From Prado023 sp963697345 (lineage in GTDB: Bacteria > Actinomycetota > Actinomycetes > S36-B12 > CAIYMF01), in the NCBI GenBank assembly GCA_963697345.1, contig CAVONS010000008.1, positions 496,001 to 560,000 on the forward strand: 64,000 nucleotides of DNA. The letters run 5' to 3'. The notes under the pieces are model-generated. The model was not told the origin of the DNA, did not search any database, and saw only the letters and a list, made by a program, of their open reading frames with translations. Each line of letters begins with the position of its first letter. The stretch's first letter is position 1. The position numbers and the translations under genes were made by a program. Shown in pieces: positions 25,009 through 34,111 of this stretch.

Positions 25009-27273
25009 GTGGCGGACCCGGAGTCCCCGCCGGTTGAATCGGCGGTCGAGGCAGCACCAGGGCTGCGCTCGAGGCTGTCGCGGATCACCAGCCGAGGGTC
25101 CGGCGCGCCCGCGGAGCTCGAGCCCATCCTGCGCACCCTGCGCTCGTTTCACCCCAAGAGTGATACACGGCAGCTGATTCGCGCCTACCAGGTGGCCGAG
25201 GAGCTGCACCGGCCGCAGAAGCGGCGTTCGGGCGAGCCGTACATCACCCATCCGGTGGCCGTGGCCCAGATCCTGGCTGATCTGGGGATGACCGGCCCGA
25301 CCCTGTCCGCGGCGCTGCTGCACGACACCGTCGAGGACACCGGCTACAGCCTCACCGAGCTGCGGGCGGACTTCGGCGACGAGATCGCAGCGCTGGTCGA
25401 CGGTGTGACCAAGTTGGACAAGGTCACGTACGGGGCGTCCAGCGCGGCTGAGACCGTGCGCAAGATGGTCGTGGCGATGGCACGCGACATCCGGGTCCTG
25501 GTGATCAAGCTCGCTGACCGCCTGCACAACATGCGCACCCTGCAGTGGATCTCGCCGGAGAAGCAGGGGATCAAGGCCCGGGAGACCCTCGAGATCTACG
25601 CGCCGCTGGCTCATCGGCTCGGGATGAACACGGTCAAGTGGGAGCTGGAGGACCTGTCCTTCGCCACGCTGCACCCCAAGATGTATGAGGAGATCGTCCG
25701 TCTGGTGGGGCAGCGGGCCCCGGCCCGCGAGCAGTACCTCGAGCAGGTGATCGGTGACATCGACGGCCGGCTGAAGTCCGCACGCATCCGCGGAACCGTG
25801 ACCGGGCGACCGAAGCACTACTACTCGGTGTACCAGAAGATGATCGTGCGCGGCCACGACTTCTCCGACATCTACGACCTCGTCGGGGTGCGGATCCTGG
25901 TCGACTCCGTGCGTGACTGCTACGCGGTGCTCGGCACCCTGCACGCCGCCTGGAACCCCCTGCCCGGGCGGTTCAAGGACTACATCGCCATGCCGAAGTT
26001 CAACATGTACCAGTCGTTGCACACCACGGTGATCGGCCCCGAGGGCAAGCCTGTCGAGATCCAGATCCGGACCTACGAGATGCACCGGTCCGCCGAGTTC
26101 GGGATCGCTGCGCACTGGCGGTACAAGCAGACGGAGGTAGGCGGGAAGCTCGGCCCGGACGACCTCGGGTGGCTGCGCCAGCTGGTGGAGTGGCAGCGGG
26201 AGACCGAGGACCCGGGGGAGTTCCTCGAGTCGCTGCGCTACGACCTCGGGTCGACCGAGGTCTTCGTGTTCACGCCACGCGGGGATGTCATCGCCCTGCC
26301 CTCGGGATCCACACCGGTGGACTTCGCCTACGCCGTGCACACGGAACTCGGTCACCGGTGCGTGGGCGCGCGCGTGAACGGGCGGCTGGTCCCGTTGGAC
26401 AGCCCCCTGACCAACGGCGATGCCGTGGAGGTCTTCACGTCCAAGGCGGAGGGAGCCGGCCCGAGCCTGGACTGGTTGACCTTCGTGCGCAGCCCGCGGG
26501 CCCGCAGCAAGATCAAGGCCTGGTTCTCCCGGGAGCGACGCGAGGAGGCCATCGAGAAGGGCAAGGACCAGCTTCTCAAGGCCATGCGCAAGGAGGGTGT
26601 GTCGGTTCATCGGCTGCTGTCCACGGCAGCCCTGACGACAGTTGCCGCCGACCTGCGCCAGAACGACGTCAGCGCGCTCTATGCGTCGATCGGCGAGGGC
26701 CGGATCAGCCCCAAGACCGTCATCCACCACCTCGTGGCCACCGCCGGCGGGGCCAGCGCCGCCTCCGACGATGCCGCCGAGGGGGTCACGCCACAGGGCA
26801 TCCCGAAGATGCGCAAGCAGTCCGACGATCCGGGCGTCACCGTGATCGGCTCCCAGCTCGGCGACGTGTGGGTCAAGCTGGCACGCTGCTGCACACCGGT
26901 ACCCGGGGACGAGATCACCGGATTCGTCACGCGGGGCAATGGTGTGTCAGTGCATCGCCAGGACTGCAACAACGTGACGGCCATGGCCGGCCAGGCCGAG
27001 CGCTTCGTGCCGGTGGCGTGGTCGCCGGGTGCCGCGTCGGTGTTCCTGGTCAACATCCAGGTCGAGGCCCTCGACCGATCCAGGCTGCTGGCTGACATCA
27101 CCCAGGCGCTGTCCGATCAGCACGTCAACATCCTGTCGGCCTCGGTGTCCACCACCAAGGAGCGCATCGCCATCTCGCGGTTCACCTTCGAGATGGGCGA
27201 CCCCAAGCACCTGGGCTCCGTCCTGCGGGCCGTGCGTGGTGTGGAAGGCGTGTTCGACGCCTACCGGGTCTGA
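25009..27273 (+). CDS. relA: Bifunctional (p)ppGpp synthase/hydrolase (Rel/RelA-SpoT homologue)
   Basis: 754-residue stringent-response enzyme. The hydrolase HD domain is intact (ALLHDTVEDTG, residues 103-112, with THPVAVA upstream), so it can degrade as well as make (p)ppGpp. The synthetase domain follows (RPKHYYSVYQKM, DLVGVRILV, and YQSLHTTVIGPEG), then TGS (VFVFTPRGDVIALPSGSTPVDFAY), the zinc-finger region (LARCCTPVPGDEI) and ACT at the C-terminus. GTG 25009 has an excellent AGGAGG site. The apt gene that lies between secF and relA in Mycobacterium and Streptomyces is absent. Confidence 0.96.
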   Translation: MADPESPPVESAVEAAPGLRSRLSRITSRGSGAPAELEPILRTLRSFHPKSDTRQLIRAYQVAEELHRPQKRRSGEPYITHPVAVAQILADLGMTGPTLSAALLHDTVEDTGYSLTELRADFGDEIAALVDGVTKLDKVTYGASSAAETVRKMVVAMARDIRVLVIKLADRLHNMRTLQWISPEKQGIKARETLEIYAPLAHRLGMNTVKWELEDLSFATLHPKMYEEIVRLVGQRAPAREQYLEQVIGDIDGRLKSARIRGTVTGRPKHYYSVYQKMIVRGHDFSDIYDLVGVRILVDSVRDCYAVLGTLHAAWNPLPGRFKDYIAMPKFNMYQSLHTTVIGPEGKPVEIQIRTYEMHRSAEFGIAAHWRYKQTEVGGKLGPDDLGWLRQLVEWQRETEDPGEFLESLRYDLGSTEVFVFTPRGDVIALPSGSTPVDFAYAVHTELGHRCVGARVNGRLVPLDSPLTNGDAVEVFTSKAEGAGPSLDWLTFVRSPRARSKIKAWFSRERREEAIEKGKDQLLKAMRKEGVSVHRLLSTAALTTVAADLRQNDVSALYASIGEGRISPKTVIHHLVATAGGASAASDDAAEGVTPQGIPKMRKQSDDPGVTVIGSQLGDVWVKLARCCTPVPGDEITGFVTRGNGVSVHRQDCNNVTAMAGQAERFVPVAWSPGAASVFLVNIQVEALDRSRLLADITQALSDQHVNILSASVSTTKERIAISRFTFEMGDPKHLGSVLRAVRGVEGVFDAYRV

Positions 27274-27274
27274 G

Positions 27275-27296
27275 GCCCCCAGGCCGGGGAGGGGGC
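27275..27296. terminator. Hairpin between convergent relA and DUF349 genes
   Basis: GCCCCC / GGGGGC stem with a 10-base loop starting next to the relA stop codon, in a 31-base gap between convergent genes. Short but GC-only; no U-run. Confidence 0.45.
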
Positions 27297-27304
27297 TCCC
27301 GCGG

Positions 27305-28546
27305 TCAGCCCGAGTACTCGGCCAGTGAGTTCTCGGCGGCCTGCAGCAACGCCTGGGTCTGCTCGATGCGCCCCTGCAGGTCCGCTGCCTCGCGGTCCTT
27401 GCCGGCTGCGACGGCCTTCTCATGCTGGGCGGTCAGCTTGTCCAACGAGGCACGGAAGGTCGTCACCGTGGATTCGGCGAGGGCCCGCTTGGCGGGGTCG
27501 GTGCGTCGCCACTGGTCCTCCTCGGCACGCTTGACCGCATCCTCGACCTTGCGCAACCGGCCCTCGAGCTTGTCGCGGTCGCCACGCGGCACATGACCGA
27601 TGGCATTCCAGCGTTCGGCGATACCGCGCAGGGCGCTCTTGGCGCCGGCCAGGTCGGTGATGGGAAGCAGTGCCTCTGCCTCGTCGGCGAGAGCAGCCTT
27701 GGCCTGCGCGTTCTCCTGTTGATCGCCCTCGCGCTCGGCCTGCTCGGCGTTGCGCGCATTGAAGAAGACGTCCTGGGCCGCGCGGAAACGTGCCCACAGG
27801 CGGTCCTCGTCGGCCCGCCCAGCCCGCGGCGCGGCCTTCCACTCGTCCATGAGGCCGCGGTAGTCGCGTGCCGTTCCCGCCCAGTCGGTGCTGCTCGACA
27901 GGGCCTCCGCGCGGGCGATGATGTCGTTCTTCGCGGCGGTGGCTTCCTTGCGGGCCGCGTCAAGAGTGGCGAAGTGGGCCCTGCGCGCCTTGTCGAACGC
28001 TGATCGGGCGCCGCTGAACCGCTTCCACAGGTCCTGCTCGGCATCCCTGGTCGAGCGATCGCCACGGGGCAGCGCCGTCCACTGCTCCTGGAGGGCCTTG
28101 AACCGGTCGCCCGTGGCCTTCCAGTGCGTGGACTCGGCCAGGCCTTCGGCCTCCTGCGCGATGGCCGTGCGTGTGGCCATGGTCGCGGCCCGCGCCTCCT
28201 CGCGCGCGGCGGCGGCGGCCACGCGGCGCGCCTCGCCGGCTGCCTCCAACTGGTCGGCCAGGTCGGAGAGCACCGCAAGGTCACCCACCACGTGCGGCTC
28301 AGCGACCGTCTCGCGCAGCTTCGTCACGACGATGCTGACGTTCTCGGGACTGCCCTTGCCATCCTTGAGCCGCACGATGAGCAGGTCGGCCTCGGCCTTG
28401 AGGCCCTCGTACTTGCGCTCGAAGAAGGCCAATCCCTCGGCCGGGGCACCCGCAGCCCACTGGCCTACTGCGGCCTCCTGCCCATCAGGACGGCGGACGA
28501 ACACCGTGCCATCGTCATCGACACGGCCGTGGGCGTGCTCGGTCAT
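27305..28546 (-). CDS. DUF349 repeat protein
   Basis: 413 residues, highly helical and charged. After a small N-terminal beta region (GRVDDDGTVFVRRPDG) come several DUF349 units, each with the pattern W-x-G-x-x-D-x-L-W-x-x-F (for example QEQWTALPRGDRSTRDAEQDLWKRF; GAPRAGRADEDRLWARF; HVPRGDRDKLEGRL). No catalytic residues are seen; the function is unknown, and a coiled-coil scaffold or RNA/protein-binding role is possible. ATG follows GGAGGGTTACCCGC on this strand. The same gene accompanies relA in Streptomyces. Confidence 0.85.
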   Translation of the reverse strand: MTEHAHGRVDDDGTVFVRRPDGQEAAVGQWAAGAPAEGLAFFERKYEGLKAEADLLIVRLKDGKGSPENVSIVVTKLRETVAEPHVVGDLAVLSDLADQLEAAGEARRVAAAAAREEARAATMATRTAIAQEAEGLAESTHWKATGDRFKALQEQWTALPRGDRSTRDAEQDLWKRFSGARSAFDKARRAHFATLDAARKEATAAKNDIIARAEALSSSTDWAGTARDYRGLMDEWKAAPRAGRADEDRLWARFRAAQDVFFNARNAEQAEREGDQQENAQAKAALADEAEALLPITDLAGAKSALRGIAERWNAIGHVPRGDRDKLEGRLRKVEDAVKRAEEDQWRRTDPAKRALAESTVTTFRASLDKLTAQHEKAVAAGKDREAADLQGRIEQTQALLQAAENSLAEYSG

Positions 28547-28602
28547 GCGGGTAACCCTCCGTAGTCAGATGGCCGTCATTGTCCCACGGGTGGGACGTCG
28601 AC

Positions 28603-29463
28603 TCAGCCCTGTGGCTGCGCCGTTGCGGCCTCGATGCCGATGGGCGCTGCGGGCGATCCATCAGTGCCGCCCCCCGCGACGCCCGCGTCGGCCACCTTGG
28701 TCACGACATCAAGCCCGGAGGAGACCTCGCCCCAGATGGTGTAGTTCGGGGGAAGCGTCGTGTCCTCGTAGACGATGAAGAACTGGCTGCCTGAGGTGCC
28801 CGGCCCGGCGTTGGCCATGGCCACGGTCCCAGCCGGGTAGTTGACGCCCTCGTCGGCGGGCAGGTTCTCGTCGGGGAGTTCGAAGCCGGGGCCGCCGGTG
28901 CCGGTGGCCGTGGGATCACCGCACTGCAGGACCTTGATGCCCTCGGTGGTCAAGCGGTGGCACAGGGTGGAGTCGAAGTAGCCCTCACCGGCCAGCCACA
29001 GCATGGCGTTGACCGTCTCCGGGGCCTCAGCGGCGGCTGTGTCGATCACGATCTGTCCGCAGTTGGTGTCCAGCACCAGCTGGTAGTCGGTGCCGTCCTC
29101 GAGGGTGTTCTCCGGTGGGGTATCCCAGGACAGGGGATCTGAGGGGGGTGTGGGCGCTGGATCGCACCCATCCACCTGGACAGCCGAGGGCGACGGGGCG
29201 GGGCTGGCTGGCACCGAGGGGCTGGCCGAGGCAGAGTCGACGGGCAGGGCCACGTCGTCGGAGCTGCTGTCCGGCCAGAAGACCAGGCCGGCGACAACAA
29301 GCACCGCCACGACGGCCGCGATGCCCCAGCCGATGCGCATCCGGCGCTTGTGCGTTGACTCGCGCTGGGCCCTGCGCGCACTCTGGCGCTCGGCCTTGGC
29401 GGCAGCCAGCTCCTTGCGGCGCTTGTTGCTGGCCCCGGTTCCTGGCTTCTTGGCGTTCGACAC
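28603..29463 (-). CDS. Membrane-anchored cyclophilin-type peptidyl-prolyl isomerase
   Basis: 286 residues: a strongly basic cytoplasmic N-terminus (NKRRKELAAAKAERQSARRAQ), one transmembrane helix (about 45-65), a Ser/Pro/Ala linker, and an extracytoplasmic cyclophilin domain (VLDTNCGQIVIDT, CHRLTTEGIKVLQCGDPTATGTGGPGF, GTVAMANAGPGTSGSQFFI). The usual catalytic Arg of FHRVIPGF-type motifs appears as CHRLTTEG, conserving the HR pair. Two cysteines could pair. GTG 29463 has GGGAG at good spacing; GTG 29478 is an alternative. It precedes the DUF349 gene and resembles Rv2582. Confidence 0.88.
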   Translation of the reverse strand: MSNAKKPGTGASNKRRKELAAAKAERQSARRAQRESTHKRRMRIGWGIAAVVAVLVVAGLVFWPDSSSDDVALPVDSASASPSVPASPAPSPSAVQVDGCDPAPTPPSDPLSWDTPPENTLEDGTDYQLVLDTNCGQIVIDTAAAEAPETVNAMLWLAGEGYFDSTLCHRLTTEGIKVLQCGDPTATGTGGPGFELPDENLPADEGVNYPAGTVAMANAGPGTSGSQFFIVYEDTTLPPNYTIWGEVSSGLDVVTKVADAGVAGGGTDGSPAAPIGIEAATAQPQG

Positions 29464-29503
29464 GGCAGGTGCTCCCACGATCTGGTGTTGGTGGCTCGCG
29501 CGG

Positions 29504-29509
29504 AGTCTA
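29504..29509 (-). promoter_or_regulatory. -10 box of the cyclophilin gene
   Basis: Reads TAGACT on the minus strand, about 40 bases upstream of GTG 29463. Confidence 0.35.
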
Positions 29510-29572
29510 TGTCGCAGGAGGGCGGGCCACTGGGAGGACCCGCGCAGTTAGGTCCTGCGGTGGGTCCACGGA

Positions 29573-29578
29573 TACCCT
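29573..29578 (+). promoter_or_regulatory. -10 box upstream of the hydrolase-hisS-aspS operon
   Basis: TACCCT, about 55 bases before ATG 29634, in the divergent gap. The run hydrolase-hisS-aspS is tightly overlapping, so this would drive all three. Confidence 0.3.
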
Positions 29579-29633
29579 GTGGCCGGTCGGCGCCCTGCGC
29601 CGGGACCCATCGGACTTCTGTGAGGTAGCGCCC

Positions 29634-30341
29634 ATGCTCATCGCCGGTTTCCCGGCAGGCCCGTTCGGGACCAACTGCTGGATCCTGGCCCCGGGGGCGA
29701 ACCATGAGGCGGTCATCATCGACCCCGGCATGGAGAGCAGGGCGGGGATCGAGCAGGTCGTCGCCGAGCACCACCTGAACCCCGTGGCGGTGATCCTCAC
29801 CCACGGGCACCTGGACCACATGTGGTCGGTGCTGCCTGTGTGCGAGGGGTATGACATCCCGGCCTGGATCCACCCGGGCGACCGCGCCCTGCTGGCCGAT
29901 CCCTGGGCGGGGGTCTCCGGGGAGACCCGGATGATGTTCGCCAGTGTGGTCGGAGCCACGGACTTCGCTGAGCCCTCCGATGTGCGTGAGCTCGCTGATG
30001 GCAGCCTCCTGGAGATCGCCGGCATGACGTTCACCGCAGACCATGCACCCGGGCACACGGCGGGCTCGACCGCCTTCCGCATGCTGCAGACCGGAGCCGA
30101 GCCCCTGATGCTGTCCGGGGACCTGCTGTTCGCCGGAGCGATCGGCCGCACGGACCTCCCCGGGGGCGACCACGCCGCCATGCTGGATTCGCTGGCGAGG
30201 GTGGTGCTGACCCAGCCTGACGAGATGCTGGTCCTGCCGGGCCACGGCGAGACCACCACGATCGGGGTCGAGCGGCGCGTGAACCCCTTCCTGCAGGGGC
30301 TGCCCGACGCACGGCGACCCGCTCCGGGAGCCGGGGCATGA
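29634..30341 (+). CDS. Metallo-beta-lactamase-fold hydrolase (glyoxalase II-like)
   Basis: 235 residues. Zinc ligands are in THGHLDHM (HxHxDH), DHAPGHTAGST, LSGDLLF and LPGHGETTT, the full glyoxalase II-type set. GTNCWIL at the start is the family's usual opening. Such hydrolases cleave S-acyl thiol adducts, but glutathione is generally lacking in actinobacteria, so a mycothiol or other substrate is possible. ATG 29634 follows GAGGTAGCG. It overlaps hisS by 4 bases, as in Rv2581c-Rv2580c. Confidence 0.88.
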   Translation: MLIAGFPAGPFGTNCWILAPGANHEAVIIDPGMESRAGIEQVVAEHHLNPVAVILTHGHLDHMWSVLPVCEGYDIPAWIHPGDRALLADPWAGVSGETRMMFASVVGATDFAEPSDVRELADGSLLEIAGMTFTADHAPGHTAGSTAFRMLQTGAEPLMLSGDLLFAGAIGRTDLPGGDHAAMLDSLARVVLTQPDEMLVLPGHGETTTIGVERRVNPFLQGLPDARRPAPGAGA

Positions 30342-31687
30342 GCCGGCCCGCCGCCCTGTCGGGATTCCCCGAGTACCTGCCGGCCGAACGGATCGTGGAA
30401 CAGCACATCCTGGACACCGTCCGGCGGATCTTCGAGCTCCACGGCTTCGCCTCCGTGGAGACCCGTGCTGTCGAGCCGCTCGAGCAGATGCTGCGCAAGG
30501 GCGAGATCGACAAGGAGGTCTACGTCCTGCGTCGCCTGCACGCCCCGGCCGACGAGCCCGATGCCGGGCTCGGGCTGCACTTCGACCTGACAGTGCCCTT
30601 CGCGCGCTACGTCGTGCAGAACGCCGGCCACCTGGACTTCCCCTTCCGTCGCTACCAGGTGCAGAAGGTCTGGCGCGGCGAGCGTCCGCAGGAGGGGCGC
30701 TACCGGGAGTTCACCCAGGCGGACATCGACATCGTGGGCCGCGACACCCTCGCGGTGCACCACGAGGTGGAGATCGCCCTGGTGATGGCCGAGGTGTTCC
30801 AGGCGCTGCCGATGCCGCCGGCGATCATCCTCGTGAACAACCGCAAGCTTGCTGAGGGCTTCTACCGGGGAGTGGGTGCCCAGGATCCCGCTGCGGTGCT
30901 GCGCGCCATCGACAAGCTGGACAAGGTCGGACCAGACCGGGTCAGGACGCTGCTCGTCGATGAGGTGGGCCTCAGCGGGGCGGCCGCGGGCCAGTGCCTT
31001 GCGCTGGCTGGCATCCGCACCACCGACACGTCGTTCGTGGAGCAGGTCCGGGCACTGGGCGTGCAGCATGACCTTCTCGACGAGGGCCTTGCCGAACTTG
31101 CAGCCGTCGTGGGTGCCGCCGCCCAGGTCCTGCCCGGTGCGGTGGAGGCAGACCTCAGGATCGCCCGCGGCCTGGACTACTACACAGGCACCGTCTATGA
31201 GACCCAACTTGTCGGCCACGAGGAGTTCGGCTCCATCTGCTCCGGTGGACGGTACGACGCCCTGGCCCGTGACAACCGGTCCAGCTACCCGGGGGTCGGC
31301 ATCTCGCTGGGCGTCTCCCGGCTGATGGGTGTCCTGCTCGGCCGTGGACTCGTGCGTGCCAGCCGCTCAGTGCCCACCGCTGTCCTGGTCGCCGTCACCG
31401 AGGAGGATCGCCGTCCTGAGTCGGACAGCATCGCGGCCGCACTGCGGTCACGGGGGATCCCCGCGGAGGTGTCGCCGAAGGCCGACAAGTTCGGCAAGCA
31501 GATCCGCTACGCGGACCGCAGGGGGATTCCCTTCGTCTGGTTCGCAGATGCCGAGGGTGGCTCGGTCAAGGACATCCGGACCGGCGAGCAGGTGCCCGCT
31601 GATCCGCGTGAGTGGATGCCCCCCCTCAGCGACCTGCACCCCCACGTTCAGAGCCATACCGATGAGCACGAGGAGAGCGCCCGATGA
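30338..31687 (+). CDS. hisS: Histidyl-tRNA synthetase
   Basis: 449-residue class II synthetase. Motif 1 region (FELHGFASVETRAVEP), motif 2 (RYQVQKVWRGERPQEGRYREFTQADIDIVG), the histidine-specific RGLDYYTGTVYE and motif 3 (YPGVGISLGVSRLM) are intact; the C-terminal anticodon-binding domain ends near residue 430. It overlaps both neighbours by 4 bases. Confidence 0.96.
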   Translation: MSRPAALSGFPEYLPAERIVEQHILDTVRRIFELHGFASVETRAVEPLEQMLRKGEIDKEVYVLRRLHAPADEPDAGLGLHFDLTVPFARYVVQNAGHLDFPFRRYQVQKVWRGERPQEGRYREFTQADIDIVGRDTLAVHHEVEIALVMAEVFQALPMPPAIILVNNRKLAEGFYRGVGAQDPAAVLRAIDKLDKVGPDRVRTLLVDEVGLSGAAAGQCLALAGIRTTDTSFVEQVRALGVQHDLLDEGLAELAAVVGAAAQVLPGAVEADLRIARGLDYYTGTVYETQLVGHEEFGSICSGGRYDALARDNRSSYPGVGISLGVSRLMGVLLGRGLVRASRSVPTAVLVAVTEEDRRPESDSIAAALRSRGIPAEVSPKADKFGKQIRYADRRGIPFVWFADAEGGSVKDIRTGEQVPADPREWMPPLSDLHPHVQSHTDEHEESAR

Positions 31688-33429
31688 TCCGCACCCATGA
31701 GGCCGGAACACTCGGCATCGAGAACGTCGGGCAGACCGTCACTCTGGCCGGCTGGATAGGGCGCCGCCGCGACCATGGCGGCGTGGCGTTCCTCGACCTC
31801 CGGGATGGGTCGGGGATCGTGCAGGTCGTGGTCCATGACCCGGAGGTCGCCCATCCACTGCGCAACGAGTTCTGTCTGAAGGTCGTCGGCGAGGTGGCCG
31901 CGAGGCCCGAGGGCAACGAGAACCCGGACCTGGCCACCGGCGCGATCGAGGTGATGGTCACGTCGCTGGAGGTGCTGTCGGAGTCTGCTCCGCTGCCCTT
32001 CCCCATCGATGACCACGTCGAGGTGGGCGAGGAGGCGCGCCTGCGCTACCGCTACCTCGACCTGCGCCGCCCGGAGCCAGCGCGGATCATGCGCCTGCGC
32101 TCGAAGGTCAACCAGATCGCCCGGGAGGTGCTCTTCGCCCGCGACTTCCTCGAGATCGAGACGCCCACCCTGACCCGCTCCACGCCAGAGGGGGCCCGGG
32201 ACTTCCTCGTCCCCGTGCGGCTGCAGCCGGGCAACTGGTACGCCCTACCCCAGTCACCACAGCTGTTCAAGCAGCTGCTGATGGTGGCAGGCATGGAGCG
32301 CTACTTCCAGATCGCCCGGTGCTACCGCGATGAGGACTTCCGCAAGGACCGCCAGCCCGAGTTCACCCAGCTCGATGTGGAGATGAGCTTCGTCGAGCAG
32401 GCAGACGTCCTGGAGGTCGGCGAGGCAGTCATCCGGGCGTTGTGGGCCGGCACGGTCGGCCACGAGATCGGCGAGATCCCGCACATGACCTTCGCGGAGG
32501 CGATGCGTCGTTTCGGCTCCGACAAGCCAGACCTGCGCTTCGGCGTCGAACTGGTGGAGCTGACCGACTACTTCGCTGACACGCAGTTCCGGGTCTTCCA
32601 GGCGCCGTACGTGGGCGCCGTGGTCATGCCTGGTGGCGGCTCGCAACCACGTCGGACCTTCGACGCATGGCAGGAGTGGGCCAAGCAGCGCGGTGCGCGG
32701 GGCCTGGCCTACGTGACCGTGGCTGAGGACGGGACGCTGGGCGGACCCGTGGCCAAGAACCTGACCGACGCCGAGCGCGACGGCCTGGCACAGGCGACCG
32801 GCGCCCAACCGGGGGACTGCATCTTCTTCGCCGCCGGCCCGGTCAACGACGCACGTGCCCTGCTGGGCGCTGCCCGCCTGGAGATCGCTGAGCGCTGCGG
32901 GCTGATCGATCCCGAGGCCTGGTCGTTCCTCTGGATCGTCGATGCGCCGGTGTTCGAAGCCATCGTCGACGACGAGGGGAACGAGGGCTGGACCGCCGTG
33001 CATCACCCGTTCACCTCCCCGAACGCAGAGTGGATCGATCGTTTCGAGGACGAGCCCGGCGAGGCGCTTGCCTACGCGTACGACATGGTCTGCAACGGCA
33101 ACGAGATCGGCGGCGGGTCGATCCGTATCCACCGCGCGGATGTCCAGCAGCGGGTGTTCTCGGTGCTCGGCATCGACGAGCGGGAGGCCCGGGACAAGTT
33201 CGGCTTCCTCCTCGACGCGTTCGCCTATGGGCCCCCACCGCACGGTGGGGTGGCGTTCGGGTGGGACCGGATCGTGATGCTGCTCACGGGTGCGTCATCG
33301 CTGCGTGAGGTGATCGCGTTCCCGAAGACGGGCGCCGGTCACGACCCCTTGACCGGTGCACCCACCGCGATCACCCCCGCTCAGCGCGCTGAGGCAGGCA
33401 TTGACGCGACTCCGGAGGTCGACGCCTGA
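31684..33429 (+). CDS. aspS: Aspartyl-tRNA synthetase (bacterial type)
   Basis: 581-residue class IIb synthetase: OB-fold anticodon domain (TLAGWIGRRRDHGGVAFLDLRD), catalytic motifs ETPTLTRSTPEGARDFLVP, motif 2 RCYRDEDFRKDRQPEFTQLDVEMSF, the bacterial GAD insertion (about 280-420) and motif 3 GGVAFGWDRIVMLL. Whether it is discriminating for tRNA-Asp versus tRNA-Asn cannot be judged from these motifs alone. ATG overlaps the hisS stop. Confidence 0.96.
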   Translation: MIRTHEAGTLGIENVGQTVTLAGWIGRRRDHGGVAFLDLRDGSGIVQVVVHDPEVAHPLRNEFCLKVVGEVAARPEGNENPDLATGAIEVMVTSLEVLSESAPLPFPIDDHVEVGEEARLRYRYLDLRRPEPARIMRLRSKVNQIAREVLFARDFLEIETPTLTRSTPEGARDFLVPVRLQPGNWYALPQSPQLFKQLLMVAGMERYFQIARCYRDEDFRKDRQPEFTQLDVEMSFVEQADVLEVGEAVIRALWAGTVGHEIGEIPHMTFAEAMRRFGSDKPDLRFGVELVELTDYFADTQFRVFQAPYVGAVVMPGGGSQPRRTFDAWQEWAKQRGARGLAYVTVAEDGTLGGPVAKNLTDAERDGLAQATGAQPGDCIFFAAGPVNDARALLGAARLEIAERCGLIDPEAWSFLWIVDAPVFEAIVDDEGNEGWTAVHHPFTSPNAEWIDRFEDEPGEALAYAYDMVCNGNEIGGGSIRIHRADVQQRVFSVLGIDEREARDKFGFLLDAFAYGPPPHGGVAFGWDRIVMLLTGASSLREVIAFPKTGAGHDPLTGAPTAITPAQRAEAGIDATPEVDA

Positions 33430-33467
33430 GGCGGGCTGCCGCCCGAGCAGGTCCGGGCGGTGGTTCG

Positions 33468-33496
33468 TAGGCTGGGGGCGCAGGTCTGCGGACCTG
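33468..33496 (+). promoter_or_regulatory. -10 box and downstream dyad before the copper genes
   Basis: TAGGCT (33468-33473) is followed by the dyad CAGGTC-tgcg-GACCTG (33481-33496) at the expected transcript start. The dyad could be an operator or an RNA hairpin in the leader of the copC-copD operon. It does not look like a known CsoR site. Confidence 0.35.
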
Positions 33497-33520
33497 GCGA
33501 CACGCATACGGAGGAGTGTC

Positions 33521-34111
33521 ATGGGAGCAGTCATGGTTCGGGGTTGGTTCGTGGGGGTCCTGGCAGTGCTGGCCCTGCTGCTGCTGGTCTCCCCGGCCCG
33601 GGCGCATGCGGAGCTCGACTCCTCGGACCCGCCGGACGGAGCCACCCTCGCCTCGGCACCGGAAGTCCTGTCCTTCACCTTCGGCGAGCAGATCCTCGAG
33701 CAGGGCAACGCTGTGACCCTGACCGACGTGGCCGCCGATGCCCGCCTGGAGGTGGGCCCCGTGCAGGTTGCGGGCGACACGGTGTCGGTGTCGTGGCCTG
33801 AACAGAGCCCGGCGGGGGAGTTCCGCGCGGCCTACCGGGTGGTGTCCGCTGACGGACACCCGATCGAGGGGACCATCACGTTCACCGTCGATGAGGCTGT
33901 GGGTGTGGTTCCGGTGTCGGTCTCCGCCAGCGATGAGCCCTCCGCGCTTCCCGCCGCCTCGGCCTCTGCGGTGCCGGTCGCCGAGACTTCGCCCCCGGCC
34001 GAGGAGCCCGATGCAGGCGGTGTGGGCCCGCTGGTGTGGATCCTGGCCCTGGGAGTCGCCGTCGTGATCGGGGCCGGCGCCGGCATGTGGGTCATGCGCA
34101 GGACGCGATGA
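33521..34111 (+). CDS. CopC-domain copper-binding protein, secreted and membrane-anchored
   Basis: 196 residues. A Sec signal peptide (VLAVLALLLLVSPARAHA) leaves a mature N-terminus beginning at His; that HAELDSSDPPDGATL start and the later SADGHPIEGTITFTV give the histidines used for Cu(II) in CopC. A Pro/Ala/Ser linker and a C-terminal transmembrane helix (VWILALGVAVVIGAGAGMWV) tether the domain to the outer face of the membrane. ATG 33521 follows GGAGGAGTGTC. The stop overlaps the CopD-CtaG gene by 4 bases. Confidence 0.9.
   Translation: MGAVMVRGWFVGVLAVLALLLLVSPARAHAELDSSDPPDGATLASAPEVLSFTFGEQILEQGNAVTLTDVAADARLEVGPVQVAGDTVSVSWPEQSPAGEFRAAYRVVSADGHPIEGTITFTVDEAVGVVPVSVSASDEPSALPAASASAVPVAETSPPAEEPDAGGVGPLVWILALGVAVVIGAGAGMWVMRRTR

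Noticed and set aside
24460..26730. 756-codon minus-strand open frame opposite relA
   Set aside because: Antisense to secF/relA with no start context or recognisable domains; relA on the plus strand has every expected motif.
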